64,000 nucleotides of DNA from JACRCT01 sp049841135 (GTDB lineage Bacteria > Myxococcota > Myxococcia > Myxococcales > UBA5297): assembly GCA_049841135.1 (NCBI GenBank), contig JASGHK010000004.1, positions 2,790,001-2,854,000 of the forward strand, read 5' to 3'. Shown here piece by piece: positions 47,088-58,600 of this stretch. A model generated the notes under the pieces. It saw only the letters and a list, made by a program, of their open reading frames with translations, did no database searches and was not told where the DNA came from. Position 1 is the stretch's first letter; each line of letters starts with the position of its first letter. Both the position numbers and the translations under genes were made by a program.

Positions 47088-48455
47088 TCACGGCACCGAG
47101 CGCAAGTCCCCGAACGCCGCGCCGCCCAGGCTGGGGCTGCCCTGCAACGCCGCGGCTGCGCCGGTCTGCACGACCACGCTCTTGCCGGCCTCGTCCCTGG
47201 CCTCGGTCAGGGCCAGCGCGGCCGCCTCGAGCGCGCTCGTGGGCGCCAGGTTGGCGCGCCGGGCGACGGTGCCGGTGGCGACCGGCGCCGCGGCGGCGAC
47301 GGACGGCGCGAGCGAGCGCAGCGCGGCGTCCCGCGAGAGGGTCCAGAACAGGTCCGCCTGCGGCGCGTAGCGCCCCTCGAAGGTGAAGCTCGAGAGCAGC
47401 CTGGTCGCGACCGTGCGCGCCGTCTCCTCGCGGCCGGCGGGGCCTTCGAAGCCGTAGAGCGCGTAGAGGAACCACGTCGAGGAAGGCTGGCCCGGCAGCA
47501 GGTAGGTGGTCACGAAGGCGCGGCCGGCGAAGGCCTCACCCTTGTACCGGTAGGTGTACTCGACGGACTCGCCCTCGAAGCGCACGCCGCTCGGGTGCGT
47601 GAACAGGAGCTGCGGCCCGCCCTTCTTGGTGATCTTCCACTCCGCGAAGTCCTTGGCGGCGCGCTTGGCGACCGCGGGGAAGAGGTACTTCTCCAGGACC
47701 TCGGCTCCCGGCCGGTACTCCTGGATCCCCGGGCCGGTGGAGGCGAGGTCCTCCATCGGCACCTGGAACGAGGCGAGCTTGTAGTGCAGGAAGGCGTAGA
47801 GCTTGTCGCTGGAGCGGGCCAGGGCGGTGGCGCGCACGTAGGGGCTCGCGCCGCTGACGATGGCGATGGAGGTCTCCTTCTTCCAGTCCTCCGGCAGCTC
47901 GCCGCTGAAGGCCTGCTCCTTCGCCTCCCGGAACGGCTCGAAGCGCAAGGCGGCGGCGGGGAGCGCGCCGGCGGCGGGGACGGGGGCCTCGAGCTTGAAC
48001 GAGCCGAGGATGGCGGTCAGCGCCGGACGCGCCTGGTCCCACTCCGAGGACGGTGCGCTGGCGACGCCGAGCAGCCCGCGGCCCTCGGCGCTCAGGCTCG
48101 CGGCGAGCAGCGCCGTGCGGCCCACCCCGGGCGAGGCTGCGTCCTGGTACTGCACCAGCGCCGAGTACCCCGCCGCGGCCATCTCCTTGGACACCGTGCC
48201 GCCCAGCCGAGCGACGAACGCGGCGACCAGCTGGCGGGCAGTGACGCCGGGGGCCGACACCGGCACCACCATCACCGTGCCCTGGAGCGGCGGGGCCGCC
48301 CTGATCACCACCGCGTCGTTGCCCAGCGCCTCGACGGTCCAGCTCGTGGGCCGCAGGACCTGCACGCCCGCCTGCGGGTCGGCGAGCACGGCCCACCCGC
48401 CCTCGGCCCCGAGGGCGACGGCGGCGAGCATGGCGACAGCGGCGGCGGCAGACAT
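47088..48455 (-). CDS. Unknown secreted protein
   Basis: 455 residues, not recognised. A hydrophobic start (MSAAAAVAMLAAVALGAEGG) looks like a signal peptide. The body has two similar-looking parts of beta/alpha type (GWAVLADPQAGVQVLRPTSW; later FEPFREAKEQAFSGELPEDW) each followed by an ALARSSDK/LTAILGSF-type segment, reminiscent of the Mog1/PsbP-like or lipoprotein folds that follow 'FSVRVPxGW' motifs. The C-terminal 70 residues are Ala-rich. The ATG has GGAGG five bases upstream. Convergent with ccoG. Confidence 0.6.
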   Translation of the reverse strand: MSAAAAVAMLAAVALGAEGGWAVLADPQAGVQVLRPTSWTVEALGNDAVVIRAAPPLQGTVMVVPVSAPGVTARQLVAAFVARLGGTVSKEMAAAGYSALVQYQDAASPGVGRTALLAASLSAEGRGLLGVASAPSSEWDQARPALTAILGSFKLEAPVPAAGALPAAALRFEPFREAKEQAFSGELPEDWKKETSIAIVSGASPYVRATALARSSDKLYAFLHYKLASFQVPMEDLASTGPGIQEYRPGAEVLEKYLFPAVAKRAAKDFAEWKITKKGGPQLLFTHPSGVRFEGESVEYTYRYKGEAFAGRAFVTTYLLPGQPSSTWFLYALYGFEGPAGREETARTVATRLLSSFTFEGRYAPQADLFWTLSRDAALRSLAPSVAAAAPVATGTVARRANLAPTSALEAAALALTEARDEAGKSVVVQTGAAAALQGSPSLGGAAFGDLRSVP

Positions 48456-48492
48456 GGAATCCTCCGGCTTCGACGGCCAACGTGCGTACAGC

Positions 48493-49566
48493 CTACAGAA
48501 CTTCGGCGCGCCCGCGCTTGCCCAGCTCCTCGACGATCTTGCGCACTTCCTGGGCCCGCTCCTTGGGGCAGACGAGGATGGCGTCGCCGGCGTCCACCAC
48601 CACCAGGCCCTGGACGCCGATGACTGCCAGCGGCCGATTCCCGTGGCCCAGCACCACCGAGTCCGCCACGTCCACCAGCACCGTCTCGCCCTCGGTGACG
48701 TTGCCCGCGGGGTCGAGCTTGCGCACGGACGGCAGCGCGGGGAACGAGCCGACGTCGTTCCAGCCGAAGTCCGCCGGCACCACCGCGATCCGGTCCGCCT
48801 TCTCCATCACGCCGTAGTCGATGGAGATGGAGGGCATCTTCGGGAACTCGCGCTCGAGCACCTTCGCGAAGCGGGCGGTCCCCACCGCCTGGCCGATCGC
48901 CGCGAGCGGCGCGCTCGTCTCCGGCATGTGGCGGGCCAGCTCCTCGAGGACCCGGTCGGCGCGGAAGACGAAGATGCCGGCGTTCCAGAGGTAGTCGCCG
49001 CTCGCCAGGTACTTCTGGGCCGTCTTCAGGTCCGGCTTCTCGACGAAGCGGCGCACGCGGTGCACCGGCAGCGCGCCCTTGGCCGGCAGCGGCGCTCCAC
49101 GCTGCACGTACCCGAAGCCGGTCTCGGGGTGGCCAGGCTGGATGCCGATGGTGACGAGCTCGCCCTGCTGGGCCGCCGCGGCCGCCGCCTTCAGCGCCTT
49201 GCGGAACCCCGCCGTGTCGCGCACGTACTGGTCGGACGGCAGCACGATGAGGATGCCCGCCGGGTCCTTTCGCGCCACCACCGCCGCGGCCAGGGCCACC
49301 GCCGGAGCGGTGTTGCGGGCGGCCGGCTCGACGAGCACGTTCTTCGCCGGCATCCCCTTCAAGAGCTTGCGCGCGGTCGCGGCGTGGGCCTTGCCGCAGA
49401 CCACGTAGGTCTGGGCCAGCGGCGCCAGCGGCCCGACGCGCCCGGCGGTGAGCGAGAGCAGCGGCCCCTCGCCGGTGAGCGACAGGAGCTGCTTGGGACG
49501 GCTCTTGCGCGAGAGCGGCCAGAACCTCGTGCCGGAGCCGCCGGCCATGATGATCGGGTAGAGCAC
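48493..49566 (-). CDS. manC: Mannose-1-phosphate guanylyltransferase
   Basis: 357 residues; makes GDP-mannose from GTP and mannose-1-phosphate. The nucleotide motif MAGGSGTRFWPLSRKSRPKQ begins at residue 7, with VEPAARNTAPAVALAA (about 80), FVEKPDLKTAQKYL (about 163), WNAGIFVF (about 182) and SIDYGVMEKAD (about 240). The C-terminal isomerase domain of long ManC proteins is absent, so it is the short, single-function type. The GTG at 49566 has AGGAGG five bases upstream. GDP-mannose would serve surface glycans. Confidence 0.93.
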   Translation of the reverse strand: MLYPIIMAGGSGTRFWPLSRKSRPKQLLSLTGEGPLLSLTAGRVGPLAPLAQTYVVCGKAHAATARKLLKGMPAKNVLVEPAARNTAPAVALAAAVVARKDPAGILIVLPSDQYVRDTAGFRKALKAAAAAAQQGELVTIGIQPGHPETGFGYVQRGAPLPAKGALPVHRVRRFVEKPDLKTAQKYLASGDYLWNAGIFVFRADRVLEELARHMPETSAPLAAIGQAVGTARFAKVLEREFPKMPSISIDYGVMEKADRIAVVPADFGWNDVGSFPALPSVRKLDPAGNVTEGETVLVDVADSVVLGHGNRPLAVIGVQGLVVVDAGDAILVCPKERAQEVRKIVEELGKRGRAEVL

Positions 49567-49618
49567 TGCTTCCTCCTGGGCCGGCCCTCGCCGGGCGTTG
49601 GCCCCTTGTCTGGTGAGA

Positions 49619-49657
49619 AGAGGGGCGGCCCGCCAGTCGTGGTGGGCCGCCCTCTCT
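49619..49657 (-). terminator. Terminator after the giant surface-protein gene
   Basis: A 13-base arm (49621-49634) pairs with 49641-49653 (GGTGGGCCGCCCT) with one mismatch and a 6-nt loop. It lies 34 bp past the stop of the 9-kb gene, and on the minus strand is followed by CTTCTC. Confidence 0.55.
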
Positions 49658-49690
49658 TGAATCGTCCGTCTGTCGCTCCTGCTTTGGGCG

Positions 49691-52600
49691 CTAGGCCTTT
49701 CGGCGCCGGCCCAGGACCAGCAGGGTGCCCGCCAACATCAGCGCGAACGTCGGCGAGGTGCCGCCCGTGGAGGCACAGCCGCAGCCACCCTCGAGCGCGT
49801 ACTTCTTCTCGCAGGCGGACGGCTCCTGGTCGCAGGTCCAGCCGTCTTCCACCAGGCAGGCGGCGCTGCAGCCGTCGCCGGCGGCCGTGTTCCCGTCGTC
49901 ACACGTCTCGGCCCCGAGCACCGTGCCGTCGCCGCAGACCGGCGCGCACTCGCTCTTGGCCGAGCCGTCCGTGCAGGTCCAGCCGGGCTCCACCGAGCAG
50001 CTCGCGCTGCAGCCGTCGCCGGCGGCGGTGTTGCCGTCGTCGCAGGCCTCGGTTCCAGCCTGGGTGCCGTCGCCGCAGATGGCCGTGCACTTGGAGGGCG
50101 AGGCGCCGTCGCAGGTCCAGCCCGGCTCGACCGCGCAGCTGGCGCTGCAGCCGTCGCCGCTGGCGCTGTTGCCGTCGTCGCAGGCCTCGGCGCCGGCCTT
50201 CACGCCGTCACCGCAGCCCACGGTGCACTTCGAGGGCGTCTCGCCGGTGCAGCTCCAGCCCGGCTCCACCGCGCAGGTCGCGCTACAGCCGTCGCCCGCC
50301 TCGAGGTCGCCGTCGTCGCACGCCTCGGCACCGGCCTTCACGCCGTCGCCGCAGGTGGTCGAGCAGGTGGAGGGCGCGGTGCCGGTGCAGCTCCAGCCCG
50401 GCTCCACGGTGCAGGTCGCGCTGCAGCCATCACCGGCCTCGAGGTCGCCATCGTCGCAGCCCTCGGCGCCGGCCTTCACGCCGTCGCCGCAGGTCGCGGT
50501 GCAGATCGAGAGCGATCCCGTGCAGTTCCAGCCCGGCTCCACCGTGCAGGTCGGGCTGCAGCCATCGCCCGCCTCGAGGTCGCCGTCGTCGCAGCCCTCG
50601 GCGCCGACCTTCACGCCGTCGCCGCAGGTGGTCGAGCAGGCGGAGGGCGTGGTGCCGGTGCAGGTCCAGCCCGGCTCCACCGTGCAGGTCGCGCTGCAGC
50701 CGTCGCCCGCCGCGAGGTTGCCGTCGTCGCAGCCTTCGCTGCTGGCCTTCACGCCGTCGCCACAACCGGCAGTGCAGACCGACGGCGAGCCGGTGCAGCT
50801 CCAGCCCGGCTCCACCGTGCAGGTCGCGCTGCAGCCGTCGCCCGGCTCGGTGTCGCCGTCGTCACAGGCCTCCACGTTGGCCTTGATCCCGTCGCCGCAG
50901 GTGGTGTCGCAGGTGGAGGGGGTGCCGGTGCAGGTCCAGCCGGGCTCCTGGGCGCAGGTCGGGCTGCAGCCGTCGCCGCCCGTGCCGTTGCCGTCGTCGC
51001 ATTGCTCGGCGCCAGCCTTCACGCCGTCTCCGCAGGTGGTGGCGCAGGCCGAGGGATTGCCGGCGCAGGTCCAGCCCGGCTCCACGGCACAGGTCGCGCT
51101 GCAGCCGTCGCCCGCGGCGGTGTTGCCGTCGTCGCACGCCTCGTCGCCGGCAGAGACGCCGTCGCCGCAGGCGGTGTCGCAGGTCGAAGGCGTGCCGATG
51201 CAGGTCCACCCGGGCTCCACCTGGCACAGCGGGCTGCAGCCGTCGCCGGCCACGGTGTTGCCGTCGTCGCAGCCCTCGGTCCCGGCGATGGCGTTGTCGC
51301 CGCAGCCGGTCACGCAGGTCGACGGGGTCCCGGCACAGCTCCAGCCCGTCTCCACCGTGCAGGTCGCGCTGCAGCCGTCGCCCGCGGCGTTGTTGCCGTC
51401 GTCGCACGCCTCCAGCCCCGCCAGGACGCCGTCGCCGCAGGTCGTCACGCAGGCCGAGGGGCTCGCGCCGTTGCAGGTCCAGCCCGGCTCGACGGTGCAG
51501 GTCGCGCTGCAGCCATCGCCCGGCGCGGTGTTGCCGTCGTCGCAGGCCTCGGCCCCGGCCTTGGTGCCGTCGCCGCAGCCCGCGGTGCACACCGACGGCG
51601 AGCCGGTGCACTGCCAGCCCGTCTCCACCGTGCAGCTCGCGTCGCAGCCGTCGCCCGCTTCCAGGTCGCCGTCGTCGCACTGCTCGGCGCCCGCCGTCTC
51701 ACCGTCGCCGCAGCTCGTGGCGCAGGCGCTCGGAGTTCCGGTGCAGTTCCAGCCCGGCTCGACCACGCAGATCGGGCTGCAGCCGTCGCCCGCCGCCACG
51801 TTGCCGTCGTCGCAGCCCTCGGCGCCGGCCTTCACGCCGTCGCCGCAGCCGGTGACGCAGGTCGAAGGCGTGCCCGAGCAGCTCCACCCCGGCTCCACCG
51901 AGCAGGTCGGGCCGCAGCCGTCGCCGGCGGCGTTGTTGCCGTCGTCGCAGGCCTCCGCGCCCGCCTTCACCCCGTCGCCGCAGGTCGTCGTGCACGCGCT
52001 CGGCACGCCCGTGCAGCTCCAGCCCGGCTCGGTCGTGCAGCTCGCGCTGCAGCCGTCGCCGGCGGCGGTGTTGCCGTCGTCGCAGCCTTCGACGTTGGCC
52101 TTGACCCCGTCGCCGCAGATGGTGTCGCAGACCGAGGGGGTGGTGCCGGTGCAGGTCCAGCCGGTCTCTTGCGCACAGGTGGCGCTGCAGCCGTCGCCGC
52201 CGGTCCCGTTGCCATCGTCGCACTGCTCGGCGCCGGCCTTGACGCCGTCGCCACAGAGGGTGGCGCAGGCCGAGGGGTCGCCGGCGCAGGTCCAGCCGGG
52301 CTCCACCGTGCACAGGGCGCTGCAGCCGTCACCGGCGGTCGCGTTGCCGTCGTCGCAGGCCTCGTCGCCGGCGGAGATGCCGTCGCCGCAGGTCGTGAGG
52401 CACGCCGAGGGTGCGCCGGTGCAGGTCCACCCGGGCTCCTCCTGGCACAGCGGGCTGCAGCCGTCGCCGGCCACGGTGTTGCCGTCGTCGCAGCCCTCGG
52501 TCCCGGCGCGCGCGCCGTCGCCGCAGCCGGTCACGCAGGTCGACGGAGTCCCGGCGCAGCTGAAGCCCGGCTCCACCGTGCAGGTGGCGCTGCAGCCGTC

Positions 52601-55600
52601 GCCCGAGCTCGAGTTGGCGTCGTCGCACGCCTCCAGCCCGGCCTGGATGCCGTCGCCACAGGTCGTCGTGCAGGTCGCGGGGGCCGCGCCCGCGCAGGTC
52701 CAGCCCGGCTCCACGGTGCAGGCCGCGCTGCAGCCGTCGCCCGGCGCGGTGTTGCCGTCGTCGCAGGCCTCCACGCCCGCCCTGATTCCGTCGCCGCAGC
52801 CCGCGGTGCACACCGACGGCGAGCCCGTGCACTGCCAGCCCGTCTCCACCTTGCAGCTCGCGTCGCAGCCGTCGCCCGCCTCCAGGTCGCCGTCGTCGCA
52901 CTGCTCGGCGCCCGCCTTCACGCCGTCGCCGCAGCTCGTCGTGCAGGTGCTCGGAGCGCCGTTGCAGCTCCAGCCCGGCTCGACCCCGCAGATCGGGCTG
53001 CAGCCGTCGCCCGCGGCCACGTTGCCGTCGTCGCAACCCTCGGTGCCGGCCTTCACGCCGTCGCCGCAGCCGGTGACGCAAGTCGAGGGGGTGCCCGAGC
53101 AGCTCCAGCCCGGCTCCACCGAGCAGGTCGGACCGCAGCCGTCGCCCGGGGCGTTGTTGCCGTCGTCGCAGGCCTCCGCGCCCGCCTTCGCGCCGTCGCC
53201 GCAGCTCGTCGTGCACGCGCTCGGCGTGCCCGTGCAGGTCCAGCCCGGCTCGTTCGCACAGGTCGCGCTGCAGCCGTCGCCGGAGGCGGCGTTGGCGTCG
53301 TCGCAGGTCTCGCCCGTCTCGATGACGCCGTTGCCGCAGACCGCGACCACGGTGACCGTGACGGTGGCGGTGGTGCTGCCGCCGTGCCCGTCGGAGACGG
53401 TGTAGGTGAAGGTGTCGGTGCCGACGTAGCCCGGGGCGGGCGTGTAGTGCACGGCGGTGCCGCTGCCGACGATGGTCACGGTGCCGTGGGTGCCCTGGGT
53501 GATGGTCGTGACGCTGAGGGAGTCGCCCTCGGGGTCCGAGTCGTTGGCCAGCACGTTCACGTCGCCGCCGGCCGCGCCCAGGATCTGCGCGGTGTCGTTG
53601 CCCACCACGGGCGCGTCGTTGACCGCCGTGATGATCACCGTCGTCGTCTGGTCGGTGCAGACCGCGGGCGTCGAGGCGTCGCAGGCCTGCAGCGTGTACG
53701 AGCAGGACGCCGGCGGGGTCGGGCCCGCCGGGTTGAACACGTACGTGCTGCCATTCCACGCGCCGCCACAGCCGTTGTCGCCCAGGGTCGTCGTCACCGG
53801 CCCCGGCCCGTCGGCGTCGGTGACGGTGGGCGAGTAGGTGTAGCCCTGGTCCTCGGTGGCCGCGGTCGGCCCCGTCGAGGAGAAGACCGGGACGTCGTTG
53901 AGCGCGGCGATGACCACCGTCGTCACCTGGTCGGTGCAGGCGCCTTGGTTGTCGCAGGCGTGCAGGGTGAACGAGCAGCCCGCCGGAGGCGTGGGTCCCA
54001 TCGGCGTGAAGGTGTAGGTGACACCGTCCCAGACGCCGCCGCAGCCGTTGGCGGTCAGGGTCGTCGTCAGCGGCGCCGGCCCGTCGGGGTCGGAGAGACC
54101 CGGCCGGTAGCTGTAGAGGGTGTCCTCGGTCGCATCCACCGGCCCGGTGGAGGTGAATGCGGGTGCGTCGTTGACCGCGGTGATGGTCACGTTCGTCGTC
54201 TGGTCCGTGCAGGCGCCCTGCGCGTCGCAGGCGTGCAGCGTGTACGAGCAGGAGGCCGGCGGCGTCGGGCCCGTGGGGGTGAAGCTGTACGTCGTGCCGT
54301 TCCACGTGCCGCCGCAGCTGTCGGCGGTGAGCGTCACGGTCACGTTGCCGGCAGGGGCGTCGTCGGTGATGGTGGGCCGGTAGCTGTAGCCGACGTCTTC
54401 GGTGGCCGTCGTCCCGCCCGTGGTGGAGAAGGCCGGGGCGGCGTTGCAGGTTCCGGGAAGCCCCGCGCCGACGTAGCAGAAGCCGCTGGCGCACGAGGTG
54501 TTGCCGGTCAGGCCGGGAGTGGCCTGGTTGCAGGGGTTCTGGTTCTCGATGCGGCAGGTGGCGCTGCAGCCGCCGCCGGCGGTCGTGCCGCCGTCGTCGC
54601 AGCCCTCGTTGGCCTCGCGGGCGCCGTTGCCGCAGGTGTTGGCTGCCTCGCAGCGGCCGGGCGCCGCGTTGCCCAGCGTGTCGCACACCCCGCTGGCGCA
54701 GGAGGCGCCACCGGTCAGCCCGGGCGTCGTCGCGTTGCAGGCCGATCCGTTCTCCACCCGGCAGGTCGCGTTGCAGCCGTCGCCGGCGGTGACGTTGCCG
54801 TCGTCGCAGCCCTCGTTGGTCTCCCGGGCGCCGTTGCCGCAGGTGTTGGCCGCCTCGCAGCGGCCGGGCGCGGCGTTGCCCACCGCGTCGCACACTCCGC
54901 TCGCGCAGGAGGCGTTGCCCGTCAAGCCGGGCGCGGTCGCGTTGCACGGCGCGCCATTCTCCGCGCGGCACGTCGCGTTGCAGCCGTCGCCCGCGGTGAG
55001 GTTGCCGTCGTCGCAGCCCTCGTTGGCTTCGCGGGCGCCGTTGCCGCAGGTGTTGGCCGCCTCGCAGCGGCCGGGCGCGGCGTTGCCCAGCGTGTCGCAC
55101 ACCCCGCTCGCGCAGGAGGCGCTGCCGGTCAGACCGGGCGCGGTCGCGTTGCACAGGCCGCCGGTCTCGACCCGGCAGCTCCCGTTGCAGCCGTCGCCGG
55201 CGGTGAGGTTGCCGTCGTCGCAGCCCTCGTTCGCCTCGAGCACGCTGTTGCCGCAGGTGGCGGTCGGCTCGCAGCGCCCCGGCAAGGCGTTGCCCAGCGT
55301 GTCGCAGATGCCGCTGGCGCAGGAGGCGTCGTCGAGGAGACCGGGGGCGGTCTGGTTGCAGAGGAAGGTGTCCTGGACGCGGCAGGCCGCATCGCAGCCG
55401 TCGCCCGCGGTGGTGTTGCCGTCGTCGCAGCCCTCGTTGGCGTCGCGGGTGCCGTTGCCGCAGCTGTTGGCCGCCTCGCAGCGCCCAGGCGCCGCGTTGC
55501 CCACCGTGTCGCAAACCCCGCTCGCGCAGGAGGCGTTGCCGGTCAGCCCGGGCGCCGTCGCGTTGCACGCCGACCCGTTCTCCACGCGGCAGATCGCGTT

Positions 55601-58600
55601 GCAGCCGTCGCCCGCGGTGGTGTTGCCGTCGTCGCAGCCCTCGCCGGTCTCGCGCATGCCGTTGCCGCACAGCGGGCGGCAGGTGCCGGGAGGCCCGGAG
55701 GCGGTGTCGCAGAAGGTGCTCAGGCACGAGGCGTTGCCCAGCGCGCCCGGCGCCGTCTGGTTGCACGGGGAGCCGTTCTCGATCTTGCAGGTGGAGCTGC
55801 AGCCGTCCCCGCTGGTGGTGTTGTTGTCGTCGCAGCCCTCCGCCCCCCGGCGCTGGCCGTCTCCGCAGATCGCCGTGCAAAGGGAGGGCGTGCCGGTGCA
55901 GTTGTAGCCACCCTCGACGACGCAGGCCGCGCTGCAGCCGTCGCCGGCAGTGGTGTTGCCGTCGTCGCAGGTCTCGCCGGAGTTGGTGTGGACGTAGGAG
56001 TCGCCGCAGGTGCTGTCGTAGGTGACGACCGCCGAGTTGGAGTTGGTGGGCAGGGTGTAGTTCCCCTCGGCGGTGGCGATGTCGATGATTTGCGTGCCCA
56101 CGGGCAGAACGGTGTTGCACCGCACCTGGAAGCGCAGGGTGTAGCTCGCGCCCGCCGGGAAGGTGGCGAAGAGGCAGGTCACCGCATCGGCGCGGCTGAC
56201 GTCGAAGTCGCAGTAGTCCGCGGGCGCCCCGGTGCCGTCGGACTGCGCCTGGAAGCCCGAGCCCGTGTTCACCTGCATGCTGCCGGCGACGTAGACCGTC
56301 CCGGCGGGGATGAGGTCGGTCAGGTAGACGTTGGTCTCGCCGACGGCGGATCCGTTGGCGACCACCACGGTGTAGGTGATGACGTCGCCGTTGCCGAAGG
56401 GGCTGGGCGCGCTCGGGCTGGCGGTGACCGCCACGGCCGGCAGCTCGACGGTCACCGGGACGATCGGCGAGTAGATGATGGCGCTGGGGATGGTGTCGGT
56501 CGTCAGCCGCGCCACGTTGTTGGCCACGGTCTTGCCGGGGACGAACCGGAGGTTGGCGGTGAGCGTCAGCCCCATCACCGACGTGTTGCGGTTGACCGCC
56601 CCCAGGTTCCAGGTGACGGTGCGCGTGGTCGCGGAATAGGTCGCCGAGCCCGTGGCGCTGACGTACTCCAAGCCCTCGGGCAGGGTGTCGCGCACGACGA
56701 CGTTGACCGCGTCGGTGGCGGTCGAGATGTTGCGCACGTCCAGCGTGAAGACGACCGGGGTGTCCACCGGGGCGCTGGAGTCGTTGACGCGCTTGTCGAC
56801 CACCAGGAAGGTCTTGGCGATGTCGTGGGTGTCGGTGGGCCACAGCTCCGCGACCCCATAGATGCCGTGGGCGGTGGAGAAGACGGTGTAGGTCTGGTTG
56901 GCCAGGGCGGCCCCGAAGGCGAGCCGGTACCTCACGACGTGCGCCGGGCTGCCGCTGTTGAGCACCTGGTTGAGCTGCCAGTCGAGGGTGCGCACCGCGC
57001 CGGCGACGGTGTCGACCGGGTCGGGGACGGCGAAGCCGTCGACCGTCGTCGAGCCGGGCACGTAGGTGATGCCGGAGGGGAAGCTCGCCTTGTAGTCCAC
57101 GTCGTTGACGTCGATGTAGTTGCCGCGGGCGATGCGGGCCACCATCTGCGCGCTGCCGCCCGCCGAGGAGACGATGGTGTCCGAGGCGGAGGTGTCCACC
57201 GTGACGATGGGGTCGATGAAGTCCTGGGCGAGCGGGAGGACGGTGTATCCCAGGTCGAGGCCGGGGGAGCTACCGGGGGCGGTGTGGTCCTCGCCGTAGG
57301 CGAGCGCCACCGGCGCGTCGGCGAGGAAGTGGGTGCCGGCGTTGTCGCCGTTGGAGATGGTCGCGTTGACGCTGTCGTACACGCGCTGCACGTTCAGGGT
57401 GTTGAGGGTGAAGGTGCTGTCCCAGACGTTGTCGCGGTTGAAGTCCACCCGCACCGTGGTCCCGTCCTGGAACGGCGTGACCCAGACCGGCGAGCCCGCG
57501 GTGTCGCTCCAGATCGGGGTCAGGTCGGTGGGCGACCAGGACACGTAGTACTCGGTCTTGAGCATGTGCGAGGGCATCAGCGAGAAGCCCCAGTCGTGGC
57601 CAGTGGCGGTGTAGTCCACGTCCACCACGCCCCACAGCAGCCGGTCGGCGACGACGCGCGCGCCCGAGTTGTTGCGCAGGCTCTGCCCCGCCAGCTCGCG
57701 CCAGGAGCGGGCGGACCGCGCCGGGATGACGCCGGTGAAGGTGGTGTTGTTGTCGATGAGGGTGACGTTGATGTTCACCGGGTTGGGGTTGAAGAGGTAG
57801 ACGTTGACCGGGGAACTGCCGCCCAGGATGGGCACCACGTAGTCGCGGCCCCAGAGCTTGACCGGGATGGCCGTGAAGAGATCCGAGCGGAACTCGGACT
57901 GCTGGCCGGTGAGGATGCCCACCTGCATGTCCCCGGTGCTGGTGATGGTCGTCCCGGCGCGCACCTGGATGGATGCGGCCCCGGTCTCGTTGATGAAGCC
58001 CCGGGTGCTGTACGACTGGCCGTGCTGGAGGGTGAGCGAGACGGTGGTCAGGCCGTTGTCGACGACGATGTCGTTGTTGTCGACATAGGAGACGACCTCC
58101 AGGTCGACGAACTGGAAGGGGTAGTAGGCGTTGTTCGTGCCCGGGTAGAGGTCCACGCCGACGGGGATGCGGTACTCGCGCGAACCGGTGAGGGTCTGGC
58201 GCGCGTAGACCTCCCAGGCTCCGCCCATCTGGTCGGTGGTGATGGGGTACATGTTGACCACGAGGTTGATGGGGCCGCCCACGCTCACGATCCGGTCGCC
58301 GCCGTCGTAGCGCAGCGCAGTGCCGCGGGTGCGCGGCACATAGCAGGTCTTGGCGTTGGTGCAGTTGGCGCTGCTGGCGAGCGAGAGCGCCTGGCCGTGG
58401 CTGAGGGTGTAGACCTCGGTCGTGGACCCCGGCGCGAAGGGGTTGGCGTCGTAGCCGTCCTCCCAGTGGTCGTAATAGATCGTCTGGCCATCGAGGGTCG
58501 CCACCAGGCCGATGACGCTGACCAGGCCCACGTCAGGCAGGTCGGCGTTCGCGTGCCCCTGCCGATAGACGGCGTTCATGAAGTTGAACACCTGCGAGGA

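Noticed and set aside
49725..53405. A plus-strand open frame with regular PSPQ/QPSPA repeats
   Set aside because: The regularity mirrors the DUF4215 units on the other strand; there is no start signal or independent coding evidence.
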